A stretch of 64,000 nucleotides of DNA, from assembly GCF_016862215.1 (NCBI RefSeq), contig NZ_BOMN01000028.1, forward strand, positions 1 to 64,000, given 5' to 3'. This DNA comes from Winogradskya humida (lineage in GTDB: Bacteria > Actinomycetota > Actinomycetes > Mycobacteriales > Micromonosporaceae). How positions within the stretch are numbered: position 1 is the stretch's first letter; each line of letters opens with the position of its first letter. Shown here piece by piece: positions 40,747-49,415 of this stretch. Below the pieces are notes generated by a model. That model saw only the letters and a program-made list of their open reading frames with translations, made no database searches and was not told where the DNA came from. Made by a program: the position numbers and the translations under genes.

Positions 40747-41871
40747 ATGGGCGCACTGGACGGACTGCTCGTCGCGGACTTCTCGCGGATCCTGGCGGGC
40801 CCCTACGCGACGATGCTGCTCGCCGATCTCGGCGCCACGGTCGTCAAGGTCGAGAGCCCCGGCGGCGACGACACCCGCACCTGGATGCCCCCGACCCGCG
40901 ACGACGTGTCGACCTACTACCTAGGCATCAACCGCAACAAGCGTTCCATCGCGCTCGACCTCAAGGACCCGGCCGACGTCGAGGTCGCCCAGCGCCTCGC
41001 GCACCGCGCCGACGTGATGATCGAGAACTTCCGGCCCGGCGGGCTCGCTCGCTTCGGCCTCGACTACGACTCGGTGCACGCTGCGAACGAGAAGATCGTC
41101 TACGCGTCGATCAGCGGCTTCGGCACCGGAGCGGGCGCCGGCTATCCCGGGTACGACCTCATGGTGCAGGCGATCTCCGGGCTGATGAGCCTGACGGGTG
41201 ACCCCGACGGGTCGCCGTACCGCGCCGGCATCTCGGTCTTCGACGTGATGGCGGGGCTGCACGCGAACATCGGCATCCTGGCGGCCCTGCACCACCGCGG
41301 CGTCACCGGCACCGGGCAGCACGTCGAGGTCAACCTGCTCTCGTCCGCGCTGTCCGGGCTGGTCAACCACTCCAGCGGGTACGTCGCCGGTGGCACGGTG
41401 CCGTTCCGGATGGGAAACGCGCATCCGAGCCTGTTCCCGTACGAGCCGCTGCCCACCTCCGACGGCGAGCTGATCGTCATCGCGGGCAACGACGGCCAGT
41501 TCCGCAAGCTTTGCCAGGTGCTGGAGCTGCCCGAGCTGCCGGACGACCCGCGCTTCGGCCGCAACCAGGAGCGCACCCGCAACCGCGACGAGCTGCGCCC
41601 GATTCTTGTCGAACGGCTCAGCAAGCGCACCAAGGACGAGTGGTTCCGCGAGCTGCTCGCCGCCGGTGTGCCGTGCGCACCCATCAACACGATCGACGGC
41701 GGGTTCGGGCTCGCCGAGGAGCTGGGCCTCGACCCGGTGGTGACGACCGGCGGCGTCCCCGGCGTCCGCAACCCGATCACGTTCTCGGACACCCCGGCCG
41801 GCTACACCCTGCCGCCGCCCGGACTGAACGAACACGGTGAGGAGATCCGCGCGTGGCTGATGACGGACTGA
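40747..41871 (+). CDS. class III (CaiB/BaiF/Frc-type) CoA-transferase
   Basis: The 374-residue product has the family III pattern: GLLVADFSRILAGPYATMLL, ADLGATVVKVESPGGDDTR, GINRNKRSIALDLKDP, ENFRPGGLARFGLDY and an aspartate in the GYPGYDLMVQAISGLMSLTG region, which fits the catalytic Asp. It moves CoA between carboxylic acids. ATG at 40747 follows GGAAGG by 6 nt. It is first gene of an operon with a citryl-CoA lyase-like gene and ligBA, so it probably activates a ring-cleavage product. Confidence 0.94.
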   Translation: MGALDGLLVADFSRILAGPYATMLLADLGATVVKVESPGGDDTRTWMPPTRDDVSTYYLGINRNKRSIALDLKDPADVEVAQRLAHRADVMIENFRPGGLARFGLDYDSVHAANEKIVYASISGFGTGAGAGYPGYDLMVQAISGLMSLTGDPDGSPYRAGISVFDVMAGLHANIGILAALHHRGVTGTGQHVEVNLLSSALSGLVNHSSGYVAGGTVPFRMGNAHPSLFPYEPLPTSDGELIVIAGNDGQFRKLCQVLELPELPDDPRFGRNQERTRNRDELRPILVERLSKRTKDEWFRELLAAGVPCAPINTIDGGFGLAEELGLDPVVTTGGVPGVRNPITFSDTPAGYTLPPPGLNEHGEEIRAWLMTD

Positions 41872-42629
41872 GGTTCCCGACGTCGCTCGGAACGTCCGAC
41901 GAGACGCAGATCCGGCTGCTGGGCCAGGATCTCGCCGCGGACCTGATGGGCAAGGTGGGCTTTGGCGAGCTCGCGTACTGGCTGGTCGCGGGGCGCCACC
42001 CGACTGCCGGCGAGACCCGGGTCTTCGAGGCGGTGCTGGTCGCGCTCGCCGATCACGGGTTCACGCCGACGGCGATCGCGGCGCGGTTGACGTACCTGAG
42101 TGCTCCGGATTCTCTGCAGGGCGCTCTCGCCGCCGGCCTGCTCGGTGGCGGCAGCCGCTTCCTGGGCGTGACCGAGGACTGTGGACGTTTTCTGCACGCG
42201 GCTCTCTCCTCGGAAACCGGTGAGATCGACTTCGACGAACTCGCGCTGCGAGTTCTGAAGAACGCCACGGGCCGCATCCCCGGGCTCGGGCATCCCGTGC
42301 ACAAGAAGCTGGACCCCCGCACCCCGGTGCTGTTCCAGATCGCCGAGGAGGAGGGGCTGAAGGGCCCCCACCTGCGGTTGTTCGAGGCGATCGGGCGCGT
42401 ACACCCCCAGGTGCTCGGCAAGACGCTGCCGTTGAACGGCGCGGGAGTGTGCGGCGCGGCCCTGGCCGACCTCGGTCTGCCGATCGACATCCTGCGCGGC
42501 TTCGCGCTGCTGGCCCGCACGGCCGGCCTGCTCGGACACCTGGCCGAGGAACGGCGCAGGCCCCTCGGCATGGACATCTACATGACGGTCGACCGCAACG
42601 CCGTCTACCTCAGCCCCGACGAGCTTTGA
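41853..42629 (+). CDS. citryl-CoA lyase-like protein (citrate synthase superfamily)
   Basis: The 258-residue protein is about 120-170 residues shorter than citrate synthase, the size of citryl-CoA lyases. It keeps the second catalytic His in GRIPGLGHPVHKKLDPRTP and the C-terminal FALLARTAGLLGHLAEERRR. The usual GG..HGGA segment with the first His is replaced by LLGGGSRFLG. Family members cleave citryl-CoA to oxaloacetate and acetyl-CoA. GTG at 41853 overlaps the CoA-transferase gene by 19 bp. In this context a branched hydroxy-acyl-CoA from ring cleavage is a likely substrate. Confidence 0.88.
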   Translation: MADDGLRFPTSLGTSDETQIRLLGQDLAADLMGKVGFGELAYWLVAGRHPTAGETRVFEAVLVALADHGFTPTAIAARLTYLSAPDSLQGALAAGLLGGGSRFLGVTEDCGRFLHAALSSETGEIDFDELALRVLKNATGRIPGLGHPVHKKLDPRTPVLFQIAEEEGLKGPHLRLFEAIGRVHPQVLGKTLPLNGAGVCGAALADLGLPIDILRGFALLARTAGLLGHLAEERRRPLGMDIYMTVDRNAVYLSPDEL

Positions 42630-42639
42630 GAGGAGCGCC

Positions 42640-43503
42640 ATGGCTTCCGTCGTCGCCGTGATCGCTTCCACCCATCACCCCTTCTACTACCGCGCCAGCA
42701 CCGCGACCGGTGAGGACCGCCCGCCGTTCGCCGACGAGTGGGTCTCCAAGATCACCGCTTTCCGGGAGACGCTGACCCGGGCGCGGCCGGACGTGCTCGT
42801 CATGGTCGGCTCGGACCACTTCCACCAGCTGTGGCTCGACAACATGCCGCAGTTCCTCGTCGGCAAGGCGCCGTTCTACGACGCCAACTGGTACAACGAG
42901 GAGCGCGAGTTCGGCCTGCCGAAGATGCTGCTCAAGGGCCAGGAGGACCTCTCCGCGCACATCCTGCGGGCCGGCCTGGACGAGGGTTTCGACCTGGCGT
43001 TCAGCAACGAGCTGCGGATCGACCACAGCGTCACCTGCCCGATCATCACGCTGCGCCCCGAGGCGGACCTGCCGATCGTCCCGATCTACACCAACATCTT
43101 CGCGCCGCCGCTGCCCCAGCCGAAACGCTTCGTGCAGCTCGGCAAGGCGATCCGCGAGATCGTCGAATCCTGGCCCAGCCACCTGCGCGTCGCGATCATC
43201 GGCACCGGCCACCTCTCGCTGGAGCTCGGCGGCCCCCGCCAGTTCGGCCCGCACGGCCCGGACCCCGAATTCGACCGCAAGGCCGTCGAATGGATCGCCA
43301 CCGGTGACCTCGAACGCTGCCTCGCCGAGGTCACCCTGGACAGCCTGCACTCGCCGGGCAACGCCACCCACGGCTTCATGGACTTCATGCTGATGATGGG
43401 CGTGGCAGGCGCCGGCGCGAAGGCCGACTATGTGGACAGCCTCGACCTGTTCCACACCATGGAGGCCTACTTCACCTGGTACCCGAGTGGAGCCCCCGCA
43501 TGA
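42640..43503 (+). CDS. extradiol dioxygenase catalytic subunit, LigB family
   Basis: The 287-residue product is a class III (LigB-type) Fe(II) extradiol dioxygenase: STHHPFYY supplies the first iron His, MVGSDHFHQLW the second, IIGTGHLSLELGGPRQFGPH the acid-base His, and PDPEFDRKAVEWI is placed for the iron Glu ligand. Substrates in the family include protocatechuate, gallate and related catechols, cleaved meta to the hydroxyls. It begins 10 bp after the lyase gene and overlaps ligA by 4 bp. Confidence 0.92.
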   Translation: MASVVAVIASTHHPFYYRASTATGEDRPPFADEWVSKITAFRETLTRARPDVLVMVGSDHFHQLWLDNMPQFLVGKAPFYDANWYNEEREFGLPKMLLKGQEDLSAHILRAGLDEGFDLAFSNELRIDHSVTCPIITLRPEADLPIVPIYTNIFAPPLPQPKRFVQLGKAIREIVESWPSHLRVAIIGTGHLSLELGGPRQFGPHGPDPEFDRKAVEWIATGDLERCLAEVTLDSLHSPGNATHGFMDFMLMMGVAGAGAKADYVDSLDLFHTMEAYFTWYPSGAPA

Positions 43504-43859
43504 GCAAATACCTCGTCGACAAATTCCTCTACACCGTCGACCGCGACCCCGACCTGGTCGAACGCTACCGAACCGCACCCCGCGAAACGGTCGAGTGGTG
43601 GGAGCAGTCCCGCGCCAACGAGGTCCTCAACTGCCACTCCGGCGAGGCCTCCACGTGGCTGCGCTTCACCGACTCCGAACGTTCCGCGCTGATCGACCAC
43701 GACCACGTGGCGCTCTTCGAATTGGGCGCCCACCCGTTCCTCACGCTGACGCTGTTCATCGCGATGTTCGAGCGGGATCACGGGCCGCTGGAATACCAGA
43801 AGGCCTACGGCGCCCGGCTCGCGCATTTCTCCATGCCGTACCCGGACATCGCCACCTAG
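43500..43859 (+). CDS. extradiol dioxygenase small subunit, LigA family
   Basis: The 119-residue helical protein matches the LigA subunit of protocatechuate 4,5-dioxygenase: VDKFLYTVDRDPDLVERYRT, WEQSRANEVLNCHSG, LTDSER-like FTDSERSALIDHDHVALFEL and GAHPFLTLTLFIAM. It caps the LigB active site. The order here is B then A, with ATGA overlap. Last gene of the operon; the VOC gene ends 23 bp away on the other strand. Confidence 0.92.
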   Translation: MSKYLVDKFLYTVDRDPDLVERYRTAPRETVEWWEQSRANEVLNCHSGEASTWLRFTDSERSALIDHDHVALFELGAHPFLTLTLFIAMFERDHGPLEYQKAYGARLAHFSMPYPDIAT

Positions 43860-43882
43860 CTGACTGAGCCGCAGCGTTGGGA

Positions 43883-44338
43883 TCACGCCTCGGAATGCAG
43901 CATCCTGGGTGTGCGGTTTTGCTGAAGCTGCTGTCCCTGCGGTGTCACCGGCGTGTAGAGGTTGATCAGCGCCCCATCCGGGTCGCGGATCAGAACCGAC
44001 AGGTTGCCCCACGGCATCATCGTGGGAGGTTGAACCACGTCGAGTTCATTCCCGAACTCGGTGACGAGCCGCTGATATACGGCTTCGGTGTCGTCGACGA
44101 GGAACTCCACGATGGCGCTGTTGTTGGCACCTCCCCGAGGAGTGTTCGCGGTGATGAACGCCACGCGCTCGGGGCTGCTGACCGCAAAGGTCGCGGATGG
44201 TGTCACCAGCTCGACGAAGTCGTCGGTCAGGTATTGCGGTGTGGCGCCGGTGAGGACTTGATAGAACCGGACGAGGCGGGGAAGGTCCTCGGTGATGACT
44301 CGTACGGAGGCGAGCTGAACGGTATTCGGTGAAGTCAT
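43883..44338 (-). CDS. VOC (glyoxalase/bleomycin-resistance fold) protein
   Basis: The 151-residue protein has two beta-alpha-beta-beta-beta units: VRVITEDLPRLVRFYQVLTG and VEFLVDDTEAVYQRLVTEFG ... VLIRDPDGALINLYTPV. The usual metal-binding His residues of glyoxalase are missing, so it may bind rather than transform its ligand. ATG at 44338 is 62 bp from the divergent WYL regulator start, suggesting the regulator controls it. Confidence 0.9.
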   Translation of the reverse strand: MTSPNTVQLASVRVITEDLPRLVRFYQVLTGATPQYLTDDFVELVTPSATFAVSSPERVAFITANTPRGGANNSAIVEFLVDDTEAVYQRLVTEFGNELDVVQPPTMMPWGNLSVLIRDPDGALINLYTPVTPQGQQLQQNRTPRMLHSEA

Positions 44339-44400
44339 GCGACGACGGTAAATGGGATAGGGGTCAGTTCCCGCCCGGTATTGCGGGCAATATTGTGGGC

Positions 44401-45450
44401 ATGGCGAGACCGACCGCACGAGTGCTGGCTCTGCTCGAATTGCTGCAGGCTGGTGGGACCCGTACGGTCGCTGAGCTCGCCGAGCGTCTTGGGGTGGATG
44501 ACCGTACCGTTCGCCGTTATGTCGAGCATCTGCGCGAGCTGGACATTCCGGTGGACGCGGTTCGGGGCCGATACGGCGGCTACCGTCTCGCCCGGCATTA
44601 CCGCATGCCGCCGCTGATGCTGACCGATGAAGAGGCCCTCGCCGTCGTCTGGGCGCTGCTGTTCGACCGGCGTTCCCACGCCGGCCCGGCATCATCGCTC
44701 ACGGTGGACAACGCGATGGCCAAGGTGCGCAGGGTATTGCCTGACGCGCTCGCGCGGCGCATCGACGCGGTATTGGAGACGGTGGATTTCACCGGCGTAC
44801 CGAGCGCCGGCGGCCGGGACGGCGAGCGCGTGAACCCACGCGGCCACCGGGATGCGCGGACGCTGCTCGATCTGGCCGAGGCTGCGCGAGACCGGCGGCT
44901 CGTGGCATTCGATTATCAGCCTCATCAGGGTCGCTCAGGGCAGCGGCAGGTGCAGCCGCACGGGGTGGTGGCGCACCGCGGTCTGCTCTACCTGACCGGC
45001 TTCGACGTCGACCGCCGCGCGCTGCGCACGTTTCGCCTGGACCGGATGGCCGGTCTGCAGGTGCGGTCGGACACTTTCGCCGCGCGGGGTGACATGGACC
45101 CGGTCGCGCAGGTGGTCGGACCGCTGACTGCGGCACCGTGGCGGCACGAGGTGTCGGTGCTCATCAACGCGGATCCGGCTTACGTGCAGACGCGGATACC
45201 GGACACGCTGGCGTCGGTGACGCCGGTCTCCGATGCCACAGGAGGCGACGGCTGGCTGAGGGTGTTCCTGCGTGCCGAACGCCTCGAATGGGTCGCCGCC
45301 ACCCTGGCCGCCCTGGACCGGCCCTTTGTCATCGAGCAGCCCCCGGCGCTGCACGACGTGGTTCACGAACTCGGACGCCGCCTCATCGAGGACTCCGCCC
45401 GTCGAACGATCACAGGTGAAGGGCCGCGCCCGTCGAGGTCATCGCAATAG
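44401..45450 (+). CDS. YafY-type regulator with HTH_11 and WYL domains
   Basis: The 349-residue protein has an N-terminal winged helix (RVLALLELLQAGGTRTVAEL, LGVDDRTVRRYVEHLRELDI), a linker, the WYL domain (LVAFDYQPHQG, HGVVAHRGLLYLTGFDVDRR, FRLDRMAGLQV) and a WCX-type C-terminus. WYL proteins sense small ligands or nucleic acid. ATG at 44401 begins MARPTARVL. It is divergent from the VOC gene. Confidence 0.93.
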   Translation: MARPTARVLALLELLQAGGTRTVAELAERLGVDDRTVRRYVEHLRELDIPVDAVRGRYGGYRLARHYRMPPLMLTDEEALAVVWALLFDRRSHAGPASSLTVDNAMAKVRRVLPDALARRIDAVLETVDFTGVPSAGGRDGERVNPRGHRDARTLLDLAEAARDRRLVAFDYQPHQGRSGQRQVQPHGVVAHRGLLYLTGFDVDRRALRTFRLDRMAGLQVRSDTFAARGDMDPVAQVVGPLTAAPWRHEVSVLINADPAYVQTRIPDTLASVTPVSDATGGDGWLRVFLRAERLEWVAATLAALDRPFVIEQPPALHDVVHELGRRLIEDSARRTITGEGPRPSRSSQ

Positions 45451-45520
45451 CCTCGCACGCACCACGATCCGGTCGCCGATCATCGGCCGCCGCGGCGCTT
45501 CACCCTGCTGGAGTACTAGC

Positions 45521-46105
45521 GTGAATGTCGTGCCGCATGACGACGACCACTGGACGAAGTACAACGGGACGCAGACCGGGCGGCCGGTGCGTCCTCTGCT
45601 CCGGGATGCCATGTCGATGGCGGGGCCGGGCGGTGGGCGTACCGCGATAGATCTGGGTTGCGGGGCCGGCATCGAGTCAAAGGCCCTGCTCGACGCGGGG
45701 TGGACCGTCCACGCGATCGATGGCGTTCCACTGATGGATTCCCATGAGCGGCTGACCGTGGACGTCCGGCACTTCGCGGAGCTGGATTCGCTGCCGGCGG
45801 CGGACCTCATCTACGCCGGATATTCGTTGCCCTATCAGCCGCCGGATTCGTTTCGCCGGGTGTGGACACTGATGCTGGAATCCCTACGACCGGGCGGCGT
45901 GCTCGCGGTGAATCTGTTCGGGGAGAACGATTCCTGGGCCGGTGACGAGAGCGAGACGTTCTTCAGCGCCGACGCCGCACGGGCGTTGTTCGACGGCTTC
46001 GATGTGCGGTATTGGGCCGAGGAAGACGAGGATGGGCCCGCGTTCGGCGGGTCCAAACACTGGCATGTCTTCGACGTGATCGCGGTGGCGCCGTTTTCTC
46101 CGTAG
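45521..46105 (+). CDS. class I SAM-dependent methyltransferase
   Basis: The 194-residue product has motif I (TAIDLGCGAGIESKALLDAG), motif II acidic (VHAIDGVPLM), motif IV (ADLIYAGYSLPYQPPDSF) and LRPGGVLAVNLFGENDSW. It resembles the TehB-like small methyltransferases; the substrate is unknown. GTG at 45521 is the only sensible start in the frame. The aminoglycoside acetyltransferase gene follows 32 bp on. Confidence 0.87.
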   Translation: MNVVPHDDDHWTKYNGTQTGRPVRPLLRDAMSMAGPGGGRTAIDLGCGAGIESKALLDAGWTVHAIDGVPLMDSHERLTVDVRHFAELDSLPAADLIYAGYSLPYQPPDSFRRVWTLMLESLRPGGVLAVNLFGENDSWAGDESETFFSADAARALFDGFDVRYWAEEDEDGPAFGGSKHWHVFDVIAVAPFSP

Positions 46106-46137
46106 CGGTGGTTGCGGGGCGGGGACAGAATGTCCCG

Positions 46138-46923
46138 GTGACCCAGTCGCTGCCGCACACCGCCGAGTCCCTGGCCGAGGATCTGCGTGAGCTCGGCGTG
46201 CGGGCCGGTGATGTCCTGCTGCTGCACTCCTCGGCGCGGAGCATCGGTTATGTCGCCGGTGGGCCGCAGTCGATCGTGCAGGCGCTGCTCGACGTGCTCG
46301 GTCCGGGCGGGACGCTGGTGGTGCCGACGCACACGCCGGACAACAGCGACCCGGCCGGCTGGAGCAGGCCGCCGGTGCCCGGTTCCTGGCAGCCGGTGAT
46401 CCGCGATCATCACCCGGGCTTCGATCCTGCGCGTACGCCGAGCCGATGGATGGGTGTGCTGCCCGAGACGGTGCGCACCTGGCCGGAGTCGCTGCGCAGC
46501 ACGCACCCGCACGTCTCCTTCGCCGCGCTGGGCCCGCACGCGGCCGAGATCACCAGCGGTCACGATCTCGCGGACGGGTTCGGTGAGGCTTCCCCGCTTG
46601 GCGCTGTCTACCGGGCGGACGGCAAGGTGCTGCTGCTGGGCTGCGGCTTCGATCGCAACACCTCACTGCATCTCGCCGAGGCTCGCCAGGATCAACCCCC
46701 ACAGATCAAGTTCGGTGCGTCCGTACGCGGTGACGACGGCAACGGCCACTGGATCACCTGGACCGGCACGGACACCGACACGTCCGACTTCACGACCCTC
46801 GGCGCGGCCTACGAAGCGACGGGGGCGCCGTCAACCGGTTCGATCGGCAACGCCCCCGCCGTACTCATGTCCCAGCGTGGCCTTGTCGACTTCGCCACCG
46901 ACTGGATGCGTGCCAACCGGTAG
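46138..46923 (+). CDS. aminoglycoside N3-acetyltransferase family protein, AAC(3)
   Basis: The 261-residue product fits the Antibiotic_NAT family: LRELGVRAGDVLLLHSSARS, GGPQSIVQALLDVLGPGGTL, VVPTHTPDNSDP, SLRSTHPHVSFAALGPHA and VLLLGCGFDRNTSLHLAE. These use acetyl-CoA to modify the 3-amino group of aminoglycosides, though many chromosomal members have other substrates. GTG at 46138 is preceded directly by the palindrome GGGACAGAATGTCCC (46122-46136) in place of a ribosome site. Confidence 0.9.
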   Translation: MTQSLPHTAESLAEDLRELGVRAGDVLLLHSSARSIGYVAGGPQSIVQALLDVLGPGGTLVVPTHTPDNSDPAGWSRPPVPGSWQPVIRDHHPGFDPARTPSRWMGVLPETVRTWPESLRSTHPHVSFAALGPHAAEITSGHDLADGFGEASPLGAVYRADGKVLLLGCGFDRNTSLHLAEARQDQPPQIKFGASVRGDDGNGHWITWTGTDTDTSDFTTLGAAYEATGAPSTGSIGNAPAVLMSQRGLVDFATDWMRANR

Positions 46924-46924
46924 T

Positions 46925-47908
46925 TCACGGACGGGCCAGCTCCATGGTGCCGATGCCCGCGACGGCGTCGACGTCGATCCGGTCGGAGCTCTTCTGCCAG
47001 CCCGGGCTCAGGAACGCCGCTTCCTTCGCGACACCGTCGTCGGTCCTGCCCTCGAAGGTGACCTGACCCGCGCCGCGGCGGGTGCGCAGGCGGACGGGGA
47101 CGTCGCGCTCCGCGCGTACCTCAAAGGTATTGACGCCGCCGGACATGCGGATCGGCAGCGTGCCGTCGGGTTTGGGCAGGGTGAGGTCGATGCGGGTGGC
47201 GCCGCCGATCAGATCGACCCCCTCGATGACCGCGCCGGCCAGGTCGAACGTGCCCTGTTTGACGCCGCCGGTCATCGTCACCTGCCACCGGACGTCCTGG
47301 TTGAGCAGCACCTCCACCTGCTCCTGGCCGCGCTGGCCGCTGCGGTCGAGGAAGAGCCGTACCGCGCCGTCCTTGTTCGTGGTCCGGGGCAGCGCCGGGC
47401 CGTTTTCCGGGGTGGTGACCTGGTAGAGGTCGTCGCCCAGGTCAGCGGTGCGCACCTCGAGCTCGTTGGTCTCGGTGACGAGCTCGAAGCTGGCCTTGTC
47501 GCGGCCGTCGAGGGGTCCCGAGATCTTGAACGGCTTGAGGGCTGTCGGCGGGGCCTTTGATGGGGCCTTTGATGGGGCGGCTTCCGTTATCGGCTCGGTT
47601 TGCTGGTTATCGGCTATCACCGCTACGGCCGTGCCCGCAGCGCCGAGAAGGACAATCGCCAGAGTTATCCCCAGGGCGGCCCGCTTACCTGTGGACATCC
47701 GGGCGGATTCGGTCATCGGCTTCAGGGGGCGTGGGTTGTCCCGGCGGCGGGTAAGGGGATTGTCCGGGGTCAGGGCCGGCTCTTCTTCGACATAATGGTC
47801 CGCTGCCGGGCCCATCCGATGCGGGGCATCGGGCCAATAGTCGGAGATGGTGGGGATGGCCGGCGTGGGCGCCGGGCGTCGATACATGGCGTCGGGATCG
47901 TGGTCCAC
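46925..47908 (-). CDS. single-pass surface protein with beta-rich outer domain
   Basis: The 327-residue protein has a cytoplasmic Pro-rich N-terminus (about 70 residues), one TM helix (ALGITLAIVLLGAAGTAVAV), an APSKAPSKAP linker and a beta-rich outer domain (KISGPLDGRDKASFELVTET, TFDLAGAVIEGVDLIGGATR) like DUF4097-type beta-solenoids. No enzyme motif is seen. Its end lies 1 bp after the AAC(3) stop (convergent), and it is divergent from the AbfB-like gene. Confidence 0.8.
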   Translation of the reverse strand: MDHDPDAMYRRPAPTPAIPTISDYWPDAPHRMGPAADHYVEEEPALTPDNPLTRRRDNPRPLKPMTESARMSTGKRAALGITLAIVLLGAAGTAVAVIADNQQTEPITEAAPSKAPSKAPPTALKPFKISGPLDGRDKASFELVTETNELEVRTADLGDDLYQVTTPENGPALPRTTNKDGAVRLFLDRSGQRGQEQVEVLLNQDVRWQVTMTGGVKQGTFDLAGAVIEGVDLIGGATRIDLTLPKPDGTLPIRMSGGVNTFEVRAERDVPVRLRTRRGAGQVTFEGRTDDGVAKEAAFLSPGWQKSSDRIDVDAVAGIGTMELARP

Positions 47909-48110
47909 TGCGGACTCCCTGGCTGGCGGGCCACCGTTGACCGGTGCGCGCTCGCCCCGGACCCCGGCGGATGGGTCGTCAACCCTGAGTACGGAGCCGG
48001 AAGCTTTCCGGATCGATTGCCCCTTGCCAACGCCGGGATTTGCCTCGAATATATCTATCGCCCGCGATACTTAAATAAGCGCGGTTTGTTACCTAAACGG
48101 AGGGGCGAGG
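47909..48110. promoter_or_regulatory. divergent intergenic region with AT-rich patch
   Basis: About 200 bp separate two divergent surface-protein genes. An unusually AT-rich stretch at 48050-48095 (ATATATCTATC, ACTTAAATAA) is probably the promoter of the rightward gene, whose GGAGGGGCGAGG ribosome site precedes GTG 48111. No clear operator repeat is seen. Confidence 0.4.
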
Positions 48111-48932
48111 GTGTCCTCGGAGGATCGCGACAATTGGGTTCCCCCCACTCAGCACTTCCCGCCGATGCCCCCACCGAACGACCTGCCGACAATGATGCTG
48201 CCACGAGTCCCCCGGCGGCAGTATCAGAGCCGGGCACGCGTGGCAATCATCGGCGCCGGCCTTCTGGTCCTCTTCGCCGCGGGCGGCATCGCGCTCGCCC
48301 CGGACAACGACCCACCCCAGGCGCACTTCGTCACCATGGCGCCGATCCCGCTCGACCCCTCACCCACCACGGCCGAGGTGACGGATCCCGCTCCCACCTA
48401 TCAGCCACCCAGGCGGGGAACACAACCCGCGCCACCGGCCACGGAAAAGGTGAGCAGCAAGACTCCGACCTCCCCCGCCCCCACCACCACTTCGGCGCCC
48501 GCAACCGTCGGCCCGAAGCTGGTGGTTGACACGACGATCGGCCTCGCCCCGGCCGACACCCCCGGCTCCCGGCTCAGGCACTGGGACTTCCAGGCCCGGA
48601 TCAGCACGCTGACCTCGGCAAGCCCCGCCCAGGACCGCGCAGACTCGCGGTACATCGTCCGCAAGGGCGCGGCCGACGCCCGCTGCTTCTCCTTCGAGTC
48701 CGACAACTATCGCGGGCGCTTCCTGCGGCACCGCGACTACAAGCTCTACCTCGACCAGGTCGACGGCTCCGAGCTTTTCGCCGCGGACGCGACATTCTGC
48801 CCCGTCGATCGGCAAAACGACACATTCACGCTGCGTTCCAAGAACTACCCGGACCGCTCCATCGCCCGCCGCGGTGAGCTGCTGTATCTCACAAGAGCCG
48901 CCACCACCTTCACCGTCCAACCACCACTGTGA
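48111..48932 (+). CDS. membrane-anchored AbfB-domain protein
   Basis: The 273-residue protein has a cytoplasmic N-terminus, TM helix (VAIIGAGLLVLFAAGGIALA, near 45-64), a Pro/Thr-rich wall-spanning stretch, and a C-terminal beta-trefoil AbfB/CBM42-like domain (LRHWDFQARIST, CFSFESDNYRGRFLRHRDYK, FTLRSKNYPDRSIARRGELL). CBM42 binds arabinofuranose side chains, and the FlRHrdy and GRFLRH pattern is characteristic. No catalytic domain is attached. The protein probably binds arabinose-bearing polymers at the surface. Confidence 0.85.
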   Translation: MSSEDRDNWVPPTQHFPPMPPPNDLPTMMLPRVPRRQYQSRARVAIIGAGLLVLFAAGGIALAPDNDPPQAHFVTMAPIPLDPSPTTAEVTDPAPTYQPPRRGTQPAPPATEKVSSKTPTSPAPTTTSAPATVGPKLVVDTTIGLAPADTPGSRLRHWDFQARISTLTSASPAQDRADSRYIVRKGAADARCFSFESDNYRGRFLRHRDYKLYLDQVDGSELFAADATFCPVDRQNDTFTLRSKNYPDRSIARRGELLYLTRAATTFTVQPPL

Positions 48933-48994
48933 GTAATGGCCACCGGTGATCATGCCGCGCAGCTCGCCCGTGCGTTGCGATACCCTGACGCATT

Positions 48995-49354
48995 GTGAAG
49001 CTCAAGCTGAACAGGCGCCAGATCATCATCGGCGCGGCCGTCCTCCTCGTCCTGGTCTTCGCGCTGTTCGCCAGCAGAGCGAACAAAACCGACCCCCAGG
49101 GCGGCGTCCTCGACGACCCCGCCCGCACAGCGTGCACGAACTTCGCCGACGGCTACCCGGACGCCAAATCCAAAACCGCGCGCCTGGCTCTGGCCGACAA
49201 GGTTATGGAATCCACCGGCCAGACCGAGAACGACCTCATCGCCGACCGCGCCGCGGAGCTGGGCCGAGCAGCCAACGACGCCAACGCCGAGTGGAAGACC
49301 CGCGCTGACGCCCTCCGGGACGCTTGCACGGAAGCCGGCTGGAAAGCGGCCTGA
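48995..49354 (+). CDS. hypothetical membrane-anchored small protein
   Basis: The 119-residue protein has an N-terminal anchor (LNRRQIIIGAAVLLVLVFAL) and a helical outer domain with two Cys (ARTACTNFADGYPDAKSKTA and LRDACTEAGWKAA) that could form a disulfide. GTG at 48995 starts it. I do not recognise a family. It lies 62 bp after the AbfB gene on the same strand. Confidence 0.72.
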   Translation: MKLKLNRRQIIIGAAVLLVLVFALFASRANKTDPQGGVLDDPARTACTNFADGYPDAKSKTARLALADKVMESTGQTENDLIADRAAELGRAANDANAEWKTRADALRDACTEAGWKAA

Positions 49355-49415
49355 GCAAAGCCGTACCGTTTTCGGTATTGTTCTGCCGTCACGCTCACGG
49401 GCGAAAGAGGCGTGA

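Noticed and set aside
45521..46923. Methyltransferase plus AAC(3) as an antibiotic-resistance island
   Set aside because: The methyltransferase is a TehB-like small-molecule type, not a 16S rRNA methylase, and no mobile element flanks the pair.
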